A stretch of 64,000 bases of DNA from Vibrio cincinnatiensis DSM 19608 (GTDB lineage Bacteria; Pseudomonadota; Gammaproteobacteria; Enterobacterales; Vibrionaceae), in contig NZ_FUXB01000010.1 of assembly GCF_900167345.1 (NCBI RefSeq), forward strand, positions 1-64,000, in the 5' to 3' direction. This document shows positions 18,524-27,953 of the stretch, one piece after another. Position 1 is the stretch's first letter, and every line of letters begins with the position of its first letter. A program made the translations under genes and the position numbers. Below the pieces are notes generated by a model. The model did no database searches. It was not told the origin of the DNA and saw only the letters and a program-made list of their open reading frames with translations.

Positions 18524-19969
18524 ATGAAAATTGATGCCTTGATAAAAAAAATGATCGGCAAGAAGGATAACAGTCATTCGCTCTTCGCTGTCATTCAACC
18601 TGATGCTATTTATTTTTCATCAGAAGATGCTTTAGTTTTACCTGAACGTTACCCTCTTGCTGATATTAACTGGTCACAGGCTCTTATTCATGCTTTGAAC
18701 TCGGCCAATGTGAAAGGAGTGGTGGTTGACCTAGTTTTACATTCTCAGCTTTATCAAAGTTATCAGATAGATAGACCAAATATTGCCCAAGAAGAATGGC
18801 CGGCGGCACTGCCTTTCTTGCTGAAAGATTTAATTAATGAGAAGCCAACCGAAGTGGTCGCGGACGCTTATCCTCTTAGCGGTAATAATAAAGTTCAAGC
18901 TTATGTCATTACCAAGAAAGTCATTTTAGAGATAGCTGAATCACTGAAAAATTTGGGTTGTCAATTAGGGCGAGTCTTGCCAGAACAAGAAGTTTGGGCA
19001 AATTGTTCGGCACCTTTAACCCAATTTTTATTGCTACAGCGCAATAACGCGGGCAGTTTTAAATTGGATGCCTTTGTGGAGCAGCGTTGTTATTTTCAAC
19101 GAACGTTGCGAGGTGTGGTTGCGCCTATTACAGGGGTTGCTACTGCTGGATTACAGCTTGATAGTTTAGCGTTGGAATTACAGCGCTCGATTGATTATTT
19201 GTCTTCACAGCTAAAAGGGGTGGCACTTCATCAACTCAAAGTGTGCTGTGATGGTGAAGATCATGCTGAACTTGTGGTGGCATTAAATGAGCGCTTAAAT
19301 GTCAAAGTCAGCACACTGGCAGAAGAAGAGCCTCAACCTCTATCGGGTGTGGTGCTGGCTCACTATGCTCAGAGCGTACCTCTTGATGCTGTAAATTTTT
19401 ATCAGAGCCATTTGAAGCCAAAGAAAGATTATTTTTCTCTGACTACCGTAAGCTCGGTTTTGGTGGGAGTGATGGTGCTTATGCTGGCGGTGGCCGCAGT
19501 GTACCAGTATCAAGTGATGAAGCTAGATGAGCAAATCAAAGTGGCTGAGCAGGAATCTGAAACCCTTTCAGTACAGTTGAATACCCTGAAAGCACAAAAA
19601 GCACGACATCTTCCATCCTCACATAAAGTAGCGGCTGCCGCGAGGATGAAAAAAGAAATTACCGCTCAGCAGGCATCATTAAATTCGATCAATCAGTTTG
19701 ATCACGCTCAACGTGAAGGGTACTCCGGTGTGATGGAAGCGTTAGCCAAACTGGCCCGTAGAGATATTTCGTTAACTCAGATCGAGATTGATCCTCAACG
19801 ATTTGATATTAAAGGCTTAGCTCGTGAAGCGAAAGTCATCCCCTATTGGGTTGAACAGTTTCAACAAGAATTACATTTAGTCGGCCGGAGTTTTGAGCGG
19901 CTAATTATTGGACGAGATGAGAATGATATCGTGACCTTTGAGCTGAAAACGAAGCAAGAGGCGAAATGA
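18524..19969 (+). CDS. mshI: MSHA biogenesis protein MshI (PilM/PilN-like)
   Basis: First assembly gene of the mannose-sensitive haemagglutinin pilus. The 481 residues look like a fusion of a PilM-like cytoplasmic actin fold (to about residue 300), a single membrane helix (about 303-327, SSVLVGVMVLMLAVAAVY) and a PilN-like periplasmic part with a coiled-coil start. With MshJ and MshK it should form the alignment complex joining the inner-membrane motor to the secretin. It starts six bases after csrD and overlaps mshJ by four bases. Confidence 0.92.
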   Translation: MKIDALIKKMIGKKDNSHSLFAVIQPDAIYFSSEDALVLPERYPLADINWSQALIHALNSANVKGVVVDLVLHSQLYQSYQIDRPNIAQEEWPAALPFLLKDLINEKPTEVVADAYPLSGNNKVQAYVITKKVILEIAESLKNLGCQLGRVLPEQEVWANCSAPLTQFLLLQRNNAGSFKLDAFVEQRCYFQRTLRGVVAPITGVATAGLQLDSLALELQRSIDYLSSQLKGVALHQLKVCCDGEDHAELVVALNERLNVKVSTLAEEEPQPLSGVVLAHYAQSVPLDAVNFYQSHLKPKKDYFSLTTVSSVLVGVMVLMLAVAAVYQYQVMKLDEQIKVAEQESETLSVQLNTLKAQKARHLPSSHKVAAAARMKKEITAQQASLNSINQFDHAQREGYSGVMEALAKLARRDISLTQIEIDPQRFDIKGLAREAKVIPYWVEQFQQELHLVGRSFERLIIGRDENDIVTFELKTKQEAK

Positions 19970-20622
19970 TGAAACAGCGTTGGAAAGAATTAAGTCAACT
20001 CTTTAATCAGCGTTCGATACGTGAAAAATGGTTGATCGCTGGCTGTGGTTTCGTGCTCGTTGTGATGTCATTACAAATGGTGTTGATCGATCCTTTACTG
20101 GCGAACCATCAACGACAATCTCGTCAGCTTTCAAATTATCAATCCTCGAATCAAAGCATGAAAATGGCCATTCAACAGCTACAACATGAATTGAGTAAAA
20201 ACCCGGATGCAGAAATCGATATCGAGTTAGCGCAGCTACAATCGCAGAATCAGCAACTTACCGCTCGGCTTGATGAAGTGATGGAAACCTTAGTGTCACC
20301 TTCACAAATGGCGCAAGTGCTACAAGATGTATTAGATAAGAGTAATAAATTGAAATTGGTTAGCTTGGCATCATTACCCGCAGAGCCGATTAATCCGCCA
20401 CAAGAAGAGGGCGCTAATACCAGTCAGTATTTTGTTCATCCAGTCAGAATTGAACTTACGGGTAATTACTTTGCGATTCGTGATTATTTAGCCGCTTTAG
20501 AAAATTTGCCTGTTAACTATTATTGGCGGCGTTTTCACTACCAAGTGGTGCAATATCCACAAGCAACATTGGTGTTAGAAGTCTATACATTGGGCTCGCG
20601 TAAGGAGTTTATTGGTGGGTAA
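19966..20622 (+). CDS. mshJ: MSHA biogenesis protein MshJ (PilO/GspM-like)
   Basis: A 218-residue bitopic protein: short cytoplasmic tail, one membrane helix (about residues 22-42, WLIAGCGFVLVVMSLQMVL), a Gln-rich coiled coil and a small periplasmic ferredoxin-like domain, as in PilO/GspM. It should dimerise with the PilN-like part of MshI. Translation is coupled: its ATG overlaps the mshI TGA, with a second ATG at 19969 equally possible. Confidence 0.9.
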   Translation: MMKQRWKELSQLFNQRSIREKWLIAGCGFVLVVMSLQMVLIDPLLANHQRQSRQLSNYQSSNQSMKMAIQQLQHELSKNPDAEIDIELAQLQSQNQQLTARLDEVMETLVSPSQMAQVLQDVLDKSNKLKLVSLASLPAEPINPPQEEGANTSQYFVHPVRIELTGNYFAIRDYLAALENLPVNYYWRRFHYQVVQYPQATLVLEVYTLGSRKEFIGG

Positions 20623-20923
20623 AACAACGTTACTAATCATGTTACTTCTGCTAAGCCAGACGGTTTCGGCAACACAAGATCCAACCGCTCCGTTAGGATG
20701 GCGTGCGCCCTCAGCGACAAAGGTGCGTCCCGCGCCGTTGCCTAAGTTACAAAGTATCGTGTGTCAGCAACAATGCTACGCAATATTGAATGATCAAATG
20801 GTGTCGATCGGAGCAAGTATTCAAGGCTATCGAGTTTCTCAAATAACCGAGTCAGACGTTACCTTGGTACGTGGCAAACAGCGTTGGGAACTTCAGCTTT
20901 TCTCACTGGACATCAAAAATTAA
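20615..20923 (+). CDS. mshK: MSHA biogenesis protein MshK (PilP-like)
   Basis: A 102-residue exported protein with a signal peptide (MGKTTLLIMLLLLSQTVSA) and the short QDPTAPLGW segment followed by a small beta domain, as in PilP/GspC-type secretin-contacting proteins. The GTG at 20615, seven bases after AAGGAG, was chosen over the TTG at 20612. It overlaps the end of mshJ by eight bases, so translation is coupled. Confidence 0.87.
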   Translation: MGKTTLLIMLLLLSQTVSATQDPTAPLGWRAPSATKVRPAPLPKLQSIVCQQQCYAILNDQMVSIGASIQGYRVSQITESDVTLVRGKQRWELQLFSLDIKN

Positions 20924-20935
20924 GGTATGAGAGTT

Positions 20936-22561
20936 ATGCGTAAAATTGTTATCGGTGTCATTGTGGCCGCTTTGGTGGGATGTTCAATGGGGCACCGAGA
21001 TCCGGTCGAGATAAAAGAATCACTCAATCAGTCGATCAACGAAGCCAACAGCCGATCACTCGATGAACTCCCCGCTTCGGTTGAAGCGGATCTGATGCCT
21101 GATCTGAATGAACCCGCTCAAGATTCGTTCCCATCGGTTCAACGTTTTCGTATTCAAGCTCAGGATGTTGAGGCAAAAGCTTTTTTTGCCAGCTTAGTGA
21201 AGAATAGCGAATTTAGTGCAGCCATTCACCCTGCGGTTGAAGGGCGTATTACCGTCAATTTATCGAATGTCACTTTAGATGAAGCCTTGAATGTGGTTCG
21301 TGATTTGTATGGCTATGAAGTTGAAAAAGTGGGTAAGGTGATTCAAGTCTACCCATCTGGCCTACGTACGGTTTCTATTCCTGTGGATTATCTACAATTC
21401 AAGCGTAGTGGACGTTCATTAACGTCGATCACCACTGGTACGGTCACTAACACGGATAATCGTACGAATAATACTTCCTCCTCAAGTTCTCGTCGTAGCA
21501 GTTCGAACAATGCGAGTTCGAGTAATAGTTCTTCAACTCGAGGCGGCACAGAAATTGAGACATTAAATGAAAGCGATTTTTGGCCTCAGTTAGAAAAAGC
21601 GGTTGCTAACCTCATTGGCTCAGGCGCTGGGCAAAGTGTGGTGGTGAGCCCTCAAGCCGGTATTCTGACATTGAGAGCGTATCCTGATGAAATTCGGGAA
21701 GTTCGCCAGTTTCTTGATATGTCACAGCAACGTATGCACCGTCAGGTCATTTTAGAAGCCAAAATATTGGAAGTGACGTTAACGGATGGTTATCAGCAAG
21801 GGATCAATTGGTCCAATATGTCGATAAGTAATGGAAAGATCGTACTTAATCGAGTTGGTAACACGAGTTTACCTGGGCTAGATTCCATCGGTTCACTGCT
21901 GGGTGGGCAAACCAACATTACGATTTCAGATGGAAGTTTTGAATCTGTTTTAAACTTTATGGCCACACAAGGGGATTTGAATGTTCTGTCTAGCCCCCGG
22001 GTTACCGCTGCAAATAATCAAAAAGCGGTCATCAAAGTAGGGACCGATGAATATTATGTGACGGATTTAACCAGTGTGGTTGGAAATGGTGATAATTCTA
22101 ATGCTTCTCCTGATATTGAGCTGACGCCTTTTTTCTCAGGTATCTCTTTAGATGTGACACCACAAATTGATGATAAGGGGAATGTTTTATTGCATGTTCA
22201 TCCTTCTGTCATTGAGGTTGAGCAGCAAACCAAGGAGATACAGTTTGGTTCTGAGTTGTATACCTTACCACTGGCACGAAGTTCCATCCGTGAGTCTGAT
22301 TCAGTGATTCGAGCACAAGATGGGGACGTAGTCGTGATTGGTGGGTTAATGAAAACCAGTACCAATAACCGAGTCTCCAAAGTTCCCTTTCTGGGAGATA
22401 TTCCAGTTTTAGGACACCTCTTTCGTAACACTACCGAACTGACGGAAAAAACGGAGCTGGTGATTTTGCTAAAACCGACCGTAGTGGGGGTGAATACCTG
22501 GCAAAAAGAGTTAGAGCGTTCACGAGATTTACTGCAAGAGTGGTTCCCTGATGCTGAATAA
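20936..22561 (+). CDS. mshL: MshL, outer-membrane secretin of the MSHA pilus
   Basis: About 541 residues. A lipoprotein signal (MRKIVIGVIVAALVGC, lipobox LVGC) is followed by a short N domain (FRIQAQDVEAKAFFASLVK ... VNLSNVTLDEAL), then a Ser/Asn/Arg-rich low-complexity linker (about residues 175-205), then the secretin core ending in VVIGGLMKT and VPFLGDIPVLGHLF, the family signature. Secretin multimers form the pore through which the pilus leaves the outer membrane. ATG at 20936 is used because the upstream ATG at 20927 sits only two bases after AAGG. Confidence 0.95.
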   Translation: MRKIVIGVIVAALVGCSMGHRDPVEIKESLNQSINEANSRSLDELPASVEADLMPDLNEPAQDSFPSVQRFRIQAQDVEAKAFFASLVKNSEFSAAIHPAVEGRITVNLSNVTLDEALNVVRDLYGYEVEKVGKVIQVYPSGLRTVSIPVDYLQFKRSGRSLTSITTGTVTNTDNRTNNTSSSSSRRSSSNNASSSNSSSTRGGTEIETLNESDFWPQLEKAVANLIGSGAGQSVVVSPQAGILTLRAYPDEIREVRQFLDMSQQRMHRQVILEAKILEVTLTDGYQQGINWSNMSISNGKIVLNRVGNTSLPGLDSIGSLLGGQTNITISDGSFESVLNFMATQGDLNVLSSPRVTAANNQKAVIKVGTDEYYVTDLTSVVGNGDNSNASPDIELTPFFSGISLDVTPQIDDKGNVLLHVHPSVIEVEQQTKEIQFGSELYTLPLARSSIRESDSVIRAQDGDVVVIGGLMKTSTNNRVSKVPFLGDIPVLGHLFRNTTELTEKTELVILLKPTVVGVNTWQKELERSRDLLQEWFPDAE

Positions 22562-22582
22562 GAGAGGGGAATAAAAACGGTT

Positions 22583-23428
22583 ATGTATCTGACACATTAT
22601 GGTTTTGAGCAGTTTCCGTTTCATTTAACACCGGATACCACCCTCTTTCTTGGCTTAGCTCCCCACTATGAAGCGATTCAAATGGTGAGTGCTGCGATTG
22701 CGATGGGAGAGGGCATGATCAAAGTGACCGGTGAAGTGGGAACGGGAAAAACCATGGTGTGCAGAATGTTACTGACTCATTTAAATGAGGATATTCAGTG
22801 GATTTATCTGCCTAATCCTGCGTTATCGGGTATGGAACTGCGGCGAGCGGTTGCAACGGAGCTCAATTTATCCTCGGTGGCGGAAACTCAGTTGATTGAG
22901 GCGATTCAGTCTCGATTAATGGCGTGGCATTTTCAAGGAAAGCGAGTGGTGGCAATGGTGGATGAAGCGCAAGCGTTATCGGATGATGCCTTGGAAACTT
23001 TACGCTTATTTGGCAACTTGGAAACCGAACAGAGTAAGTTATTACAGATGGTATTACTTGGTCAGCCTGAACTCGATGAGCGTTTGGCTCAACACCATCT
23101 AAGGCAGTTTCGTCAGCGTATCACTTTTAGTGCTCAGTTAAGACCGTTATCGGTTTCAGAAGCGGTAGCCTATATTGATAATCGATTATGTAAATCTGGC
23201 GTGGAAAAAGCGTTGTTCAGTCATCAACAGAAAAAAGCGGTATGGCGAGCCAGTAAAGGTATTCCTCGCTTATTAAACCAAGTCTGCCATAAGGCTTTGC
23301 TGCTCGCGTTTTATGCTCAGCAGCATGAAGTATCTAACGTGCATTTATACCATGCCATTCACGATACGTTTGATACCTGCAAACCTAAATTTAAACAGCC
23401 TCTTTTATGGGGATGGAGCAATCAATGA
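22583..23428 (+). CDS. mshM: MshM, ExeA-like AAA ATPase
   Basis: A 281-residue cytoplasmic ATPase of the ExeA/GspA type, with Walker A GEVGTGKT (near residue 50) and Walker B VVAMVDEAQ (near 128) and the arginine-rich sensor region QLRPLSVSEAV. In type II and IV systems such proteins help secretin assembly through the peptidoglycan. No peptidoglycan-binding domain is fused here. It overlaps mshN by four bases if mshN starts at 23425. Confidence 0.92.
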   Translation: MYLTHYGFEQFPFHLTPDTTLFLGLAPHYEAIQMVSAAIAMGEGMIKVTGEVGTGKTMVCRMLLTHLNEDIQWIYLPNPALSGMELRRAVATELNLSSVAETQLIEAIQSRLMAWHFQGKRVVAMVDEAQALSDDALETLRLFGNLETEQSKLLQMVLLGQPELDERLAQHHLRQFRQRITFSAQLRPLSVSEAVAYIDNRLCKSGVEKALFSHQQKKAVWRASKGIPRLLNQVCHKALLLAFYAQQHEVSNVHLYHAIHDTFDTCKPKFKQPLLWGWSNQ

Positions 23429-24477
23429 GTGTCGTTAATCAAGCACTGTCACAATTAGTTTCGAAACAGGGCAAAACACTCGATCATATTGAAAGAGCCG
23501 ATGTGGCCGCGGTTAAATCTCGTCCAGCCTGGGTTTGGGTGGTTGGCGGTTTTGGTCTTAGTTTAGCGGTGGGGGGCTGGGCTGTTTCTCAGCAAGCCAG
23601 TGATGTGATGTCGAGTGTGGTACTGGATACACCGATGACATCGCCAATGATGTCTAATGCGTTTTATTCACCCACCCAAAATATCCAGATTCCCGAAGTG
23701 GCGCTGTATCGCTTAGCTCCAGTTGTAGAAGGATCCAATACAGCGGTTATACCACCAGAGATTCAATTAGCCTCGGTTGCTGCTCCGACTCCGGCATCAA
23801 AATCGGTGACCTTGGCATCAACGTCAGCGCCTTCTGCGCCTAGCGAGCCTGCGAAAGCGATGGTGGTTGAACACGTTGAGCTGACGCCACAAGAGTTGTC
23901 AAATAAAGCGGTTTCTCGTGCGAATAAAGCGTTAGACAGTAATGATTTTAACCGCGCCGTGAGTGCTTACAGCGAAGCGCTGCGCTATACCCCACAAAAT
24001 GAGCAAGTTCGACAACAATTAGCGGCCCTTTATTACGGGAAAGGCGACGTTCGAAAAGCGTTTGAATTGTTACAGCGAGGCGTTGAATTGAATCATGATG
24101 GTGAAACGCTACGCATTGCATTAGCGAAATTATTAGTGAAAGAAGGCCAGAATGAAGCGGCCTTATCACCATTAGACTACGTTCCCGATGCGGCTTCTGT
24201 TGAATACCTTTCTTTGCGCGCTGCATTAGCCCAAAGGAACAAATACAATGATATTGCCTTGGAAAGTTATCAATTATTAACAGAAAAAGAGATCAATAAT
24301 GGGCGTTGGTGGCTTGGGCTGGCTATTCAACAAGAACGGGCTTTCATGCATAACGAAGCGAAAACCTCTTATCAAGTGGCATTAACGAAAGTAGGGCTAT
24401 CGGCTCAGTCCCATGCCTTTATTCGTGAGCGTTTACAATTGCTAACACGTCAAGAGGAGAGCCAAGGTGCAAATTAA
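23425..24477 (+). CDS. mshN: MshN, membrane-anchored TPR protein
   Basis: A 350-residue protein: short cytoplasmic tail, one helix (about residues 38-58, WVWVVGGFGLSLAVGGWAV), a Pro/Ser/Ala-rich periplasmic linker, and tetratricopeptide-like repeats from about residue 155 (NKALDSNDFNRAVSAYSEAL and following). Needed for MSHA biogenesis in Vibrio, possibly as a partner of MshM and MshL. ATG 23425, eight bases after GGAG and overlapping the mshM stop, is preferred to ATG 23407. Confidence 0.9.
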   Translation: MSVVNQALSQLVSKQGKTLDHIERADVAAVKSRPAWVWVVGGFGLSLAVGGWAVSQQASDVMSSVVLDTPMTSPMMSNAFYSPTQNIQIPEVALYRLAPVVEGSNTAVIPPEIQLASVAAPTPASKSVTLASTSAPSAPSEPAKAMVVEHVELTPQELSNKAVSRANKALDSNDFNRAVSAYSEALRYTPQNEQVRQQLAALYYGKGDVRKAFELLQRGVELNHDGETLRIALAKLLVKEGQNEAALSPLDYVPDAASVEYLSLRAALAQRNKYNDIALESYQLLTEKEINNGRWWLGLAIQQERAFMHNEAKTSYQVALTKVGLSAQSHAFIRERLQLLTRQEESQGAN

Positions 24478-26191
24478 GTTAAGAAAACGGCTGGGGGACC
24501 TTCTGGTTGAAGAAGGCATCATCACTGAGCAACAAGTTGAGCAAGCACTGGTTGCCCAAAAGCAGACGGGAAGTAAATTAGGCGGCACACTGATCGAGTT
24601 GGGTTTTTTGACCGAACAGCAAATGTTAGCCTTTTTATCTCAGCAGTTATCACTGCCTTTGATTGATTTGAACCGTGCCCACATTGATATTGATGCTGTA
24701 CAGCTGTTGCCTGAAGTTCATGCTCGTCGTTTGCGCGCATTAGTGATTGGGCGTAACGGGGACGTGTTGCGGATTGTGATGAGCGATCCTGCGGATCTTT
24801 TCGCGCAAGAATCCTTACTGACTCAATTGCCTAACTATCAGTTTGAATATGTTATTGCACCAGAGAAGCAACTGGTTGATGCCTTTGACCGTTATTACCG
24901 TCGAACCAAAGAGATAGCATCGTTTGCAGAGCAACTGCAAGCTGAGCACCAAGAGACGGAAGCGTTTGACTACAGTATTGCGGGTGATGAATCCGATGAT
25001 GTGACGGTGGTTAAGCTGATTAATTCCTTGTTTGAAGATGCCATTCAAGTCGGCGCTTCGGATATTCATATTGAGCCAGATGCTAATCTCCTGCGTCTTC
25101 GTCAGCGTATTGATGGGGTATTGCATGAAACCTTGCTCAATGAAGTTAACATTGCGTCCGCATTAGTTTTACGTTTGAAGCTGATGGCAAACTTGGATAT
25201 TTCTGAAAAACGTTTACCACAAGATGGACGCTTTAACGTCAGGGCAAAAGGCCAATCGGTCGATATTCGTCTTTCTACGATGCCTGTACAGTATGGCGAA
25301 TCTGTGGTGATGCGTTTACTGAACCAGACCAGTGGTATTCGTAAATTAGAAGAGTCCGGCATTCCAGATGACTTACTGCAACGGCTGAGACGACAGCTTA
25401 AACGCCCACATGGCATGATTTTGGTCACAGGCCCAACGGGGTCAGGTAAAACCACGACACTGTATGGTGCCCTTTCAGAATTAAATGAAGCGGGTAAGAA
25501 AATTATTACCGCAGAAGATCCCGTTGAATATCGGATCTCGCGTTTAAACCAAGTGCAGGTTAACCCGAAAATTGGCCTCGATTTCTCAACCTTGTTGCGG
25601 ACATTCTTGCGTCAAGATCCAGATATTATTCTGGTGGGGGAGATGCGCGATCAAGAGACGGCTGAAATTGGCTTGCGTGCAGCATTAACGGGGCACTTAG
25701 TACTCAGCACATTGCACACCAATGATGCGGTCGATAGTGCTCTGCGTCTGATTGATATGGGCGCCCCCGGCTATTTAGTTGCGAGTGCGGTGAGAGCGGT
25801 GATCGCTCAGCGCTTAATTCGTAAAGTTTGCCCAGATTGTAAAACCGATGATGTACTCGACGATGCTCGTCAACAATGGCTGGCAGTACGTTTCCCCAAT
25901 CAAGTTTCTGGGCAGTTTGTCCATGGTCGAGGTTGCCAGAGCTGTAACCTGACCGGATACCGAGGTCGAATTGGTGTGTTTGAAATGCTAGAACTTGAGC
26001 AGTCTATGATGGATTCTCTACGGGCGAATGATACGTTAGGTTTTGCTCATGCTGCACGTTCGTCAAAGAATTACAAACCGTTGTTGGCTTCTGCGATGGA
26101 ACTGGCACTGCAAGGGGTGGTGAGTTTGGATGAAGTGATGGCACTTGGTGAAGGGGACGCGTCCGGCGCAGCCCAACCCATTTACTTGTAG
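24467..26191 (+). CDS. mshE: MshE, pilus extension ATPase with c-di-GMP-binding N-terminus
   Basis: A 574-residue hexameric motor of the GspE/PilB family that powers MSHA pilus extension. Two tandem MshEN motifs are clear at the N-terminus: RLGDLLVEEGIITEQQ ... LVAQ and KLGGTLIELGFLTEQQ ... LSQQLSLP. In V. cholerae MshE these motifs bind cyclic di-GMP and switch the motor on. Further on are Walker A GPTGSGKTTT, the Asp/Glu boxes, Walker B ILVGEMRD, the His box TLHTND and a zinc tetracysteine (CPDC ... CQSC). The start is GTG, eight bases after AGGAG, overlapping mshN by 11 bases. Confidence 0.97.
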   Translation: MQIKLRKRLGDLLVEEGIITEQQVEQALVAQKQTGSKLGGTLIELGFLTEQQMLAFLSQQLSLPLIDLNRAHIDIDAVQLLPEVHARRLRALVIGRNGDVLRIVMSDPADLFAQESLLTQLPNYQFEYVIAPEKQLVDAFDRYYRRTKEIASFAEQLQAEHQETEAFDYSIAGDESDDVTVVKLINSLFEDAIQVGASDIHIEPDANLLRLRQRIDGVLHETLLNEVNIASALVLRLKLMANLDISEKRLPQDGRFNVRAKGQSVDIRLSTMPVQYGESVVMRLLNQTSGIRKLEESGIPDDLLQRLRRQLKRPHGMILVTGPTGSGKTTTLYGALSELNEAGKKIITAEDPVEYRISRLNQVQVNPKIGLDFSTLLRTFLRQDPDIILVGEMRDQETAEIGLRAALTGHLVLSTLHTNDAVDSALRLIDMGAPGYLVASAVRAVIAQRLIRKVCPDCKTDDVLDDARQQWLAVRFPNQVSGQFVHGRGCQSCNLTGYRGRIGVFEMLELEQSMMDSLRANDTLGFAHAARSSKNYKPLLASAMELALQGVVSLDEVMALGEGDASGAAQPIYL

Positions 26192-26206
26192 GTAATAGGA
26201 AAGAAT

Positions 26207-27427
26207 ATGCCAAGCTATCAATACCTAGGCCGAAACGCCGATGGCAGTAAAGCATCAGGAAGTGTGGATGCCCCCAGTGAAGACATGGCGGCGGAAACTT
26301 TATTGAGCCAAGGGGTGATTCCGACGTCTATCGTAGCTAAAAAATCCGTCAGCGCTCCTCAAATGGATTGGAAGGCTTGGTTTGCACCCGCAGTGCCACT
26401 TGAAGTGTTAGTGATTTTCTGTCGCCAGATGTACAGCTTAACCAAAGCGGGCGTACCTTTATTGCGATCAATGCGAGGGCTGACTCAAAACTGCACCAAT
26501 AAACAGTTGCAACAAGCGTTGGAAGACGTGGCTGGCGAGCTTACCAATGGCCGTGGGTTGTCAGCGTCTATGCAGATGCACCCTCAGGTCTTTAGTCCAC
26601 TTTTTGTGTCGATGATCAATGTGGGTGAAAATACAGGTCGCTTGGATCAAGCTTTATTGCAACTGGCAAATTACTATGAACAAGAAGTAGAAACTCGTAA
26701 GCGAATAAAAACCGCAATGCGTTATCCTACTTTTGTGATCAGCTTTATTGGCATTGCGATGTTTATCTTAAACATCAAAGTGATCCCACAATTTGCCACG
26801 ATGTTTAACCGGTTCGGTGTTGAGCTTCCCTTGCCCACACGGATCTTGATTGGCATGTCGAACTTTTTTGTCAATTATTGGATGGCGATTATCGGCGCTA
26901 TTGTGGGGGGGATCTTTGCTTTTCGATCTTGGTTAGGGACACCGAAGGGCCGAGAAAAATGGGATAAATTTCGGTTAAGAATGCCTATTGTTGGTGGCAT
27001 TGTAAATCGGGCTCAGTTAGCACGTTTTTCTCGTACTTTCTCTCTTATGCTGAAATCTGGTGTGCCTTTGAACCAGTCTTTGGCGCTTTCAGCCGAAGCG
27101 CTAGAAAATAAGTTTTTAGAGTCTCGCTTATTGAAAATGAAAGGTGAGATTGAGGCCGGTAGCAGCGTATCAGTCACGGCGATGAATGCGGATGTTTTTA
27201 CTCCCTTAGTGATTCAAATGATCGCTGTGGGTGAGGAGACTGGGCGTATTGATGAGTTATTGCTTGAGGTCGCGGATTTTTATGACCGTGAAGTGGATTA
27301 TGATCTCAAAACGCTAACCGCACGGATTGAGCCTATTTTGTTGGTGATCGTCGCGGGGATGGTGCTTATCTTAGCATTGGGCATCTTCTTACCTATGTGG
27401 GGCATGCTGGATGCCATCAAAGGGTAG
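26207..27427 (+). CDS. mshG: MshG, inner-membrane platform protein
   Basis: A 406-residue polytopic protein of the GspF/PilC family: two homologous T2SSF domains, each with the segment ending in GE(N/E)TGR(L/I)D, and three main membrane segments (two near residues 175-240, one at the C-terminus). It forms the platform on which MshE and the retraction ATPase act. No retraction ATPase (PilT) is encoded in this window; MSHA systems use the shared PilT. Confidence 0.95.
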   Translation: MPSYQYLGRNADGSKASGSVDAPSEDMAAETLLSQGVIPTSIVAKKSVSAPQMDWKAWFAPAVPLEVLVIFCRQMYSLTKAGVPLLRSMRGLTQNCTNKQLQQALEDVAGELTNGRGLSASMQMHPQVFSPLFVSMINVGENTGRLDQALLQLANYYEQEVETRKRIKTAMRYPTFVISFIGIAMFILNIKVIPQFATMFNRFGVELPLPTRILIGMSNFFVNYWMAIIGAIVGGIFAFRSWLGTPKGREKWDKFRLRMPIVGGIVNRAQLARFSRTFSLMLKSGVPLNQSLALSAEALENKFLESRLLKMKGEIEAGSSVSVTAMNADVFTPLVIQMIAVGEETGRIDELLLEVADFYDREVDYDLKTLTARIEPILLVIVAGMVLILALGIFLPMWGMLDAIKG

Positions 27428-27432
27428 GGTGA

Positions 27433-27894
27433 ATGATGATCAAGCGCGCTCGATTAATGGTTTGGCTGGTGGTGATCGGCATACTGTTAGTTAGTTTATT
27501 GCGTGCTTGGCCTCCGATACAAAAAGAGTTAGAGCGTACGGCACTGGTGCTGGCTAATCGTGAAATTATTGAACGTGCGAATGACTATAAACAGCAGTGG
27601 TTATTGCAAGGCCAGCCTCAGCAGTTGTTATGGCAGGGAGAAGAGGTAACATTTTCCGATTTTGGCTGGGTATTGCCCAATTCTGTCGATGGCCAGCGCT
27701 GCCCTCAGGTTTTAAACTGGCTATATCCTGAACAAATGCTTCTTGGCCAAACACTGAGAGTTGAAGAGCAAAAAGTCCCTGAAGGTTATCACTGTCAATT
27801 GAGCTACAATCAGGATCTATCGCTCATAATTATGTTACAAAACAACAGATTTACATCAATTGTCTCAGATATGAGAACGGATGATAATTTGTAG
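27433..27894 (+). CDS. mshF: MSHA biogenesis protein MshF
   Basis: A 153-residue protein with one N-terminal membrane helix (LMVWLVVIGILLVSLLRAW) and a periplasmic domain of no known fold. It is identified by position between mshG and mshB and by size. Start at ATG 27433 or ATG 27436. Its last part leads into an AT-rich spacer that probably holds the promoter of the pilin genes. Confidence 0.85.
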   Translation: MMIKRARLMVWLVVIGILLVSLLRAWPPIQKELERTALVLANREIIERANDYKQQWLLQGQPQQLLWQGEEVTFSDFGWVLPNSVDGQRCPQVLNWLYPEQMLLGQTLRVEEQKVPEGYHCQLSYNQDLSLIIMLQNNRFTSIVSDMRTDDNL

Positions 27895-27925
27895 GGATGC
27901 TCAGCGTTATTGGTAGGGAACACCT

Positions 27926-27931
27926 TATAAT
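27926..27931 (+). promoter_or_regulatory. Candidate -10 element of the pilin-gene promoter
   Basis: TATAAT in the 59-base gap between mshF and mshB. No convincing -35 is found 16-18 bases upstream. V. cholerae has a second msh promoter at the corresponding place, which is why it is listed. Confidence 0.35.
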
Positions 27932-27953
27932 ATCCCCAAAAAGTAGGTAAGTA

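Noticed and set aside
21468..21545. Ser/Asn/Arg-rich low-complexity stretch in mshL as a possible insertion
   Set aside because: Variable Ser-rich linkers between the N domain and the secretin core are common in MshL/PilQ-like proteins; the frame is intact.
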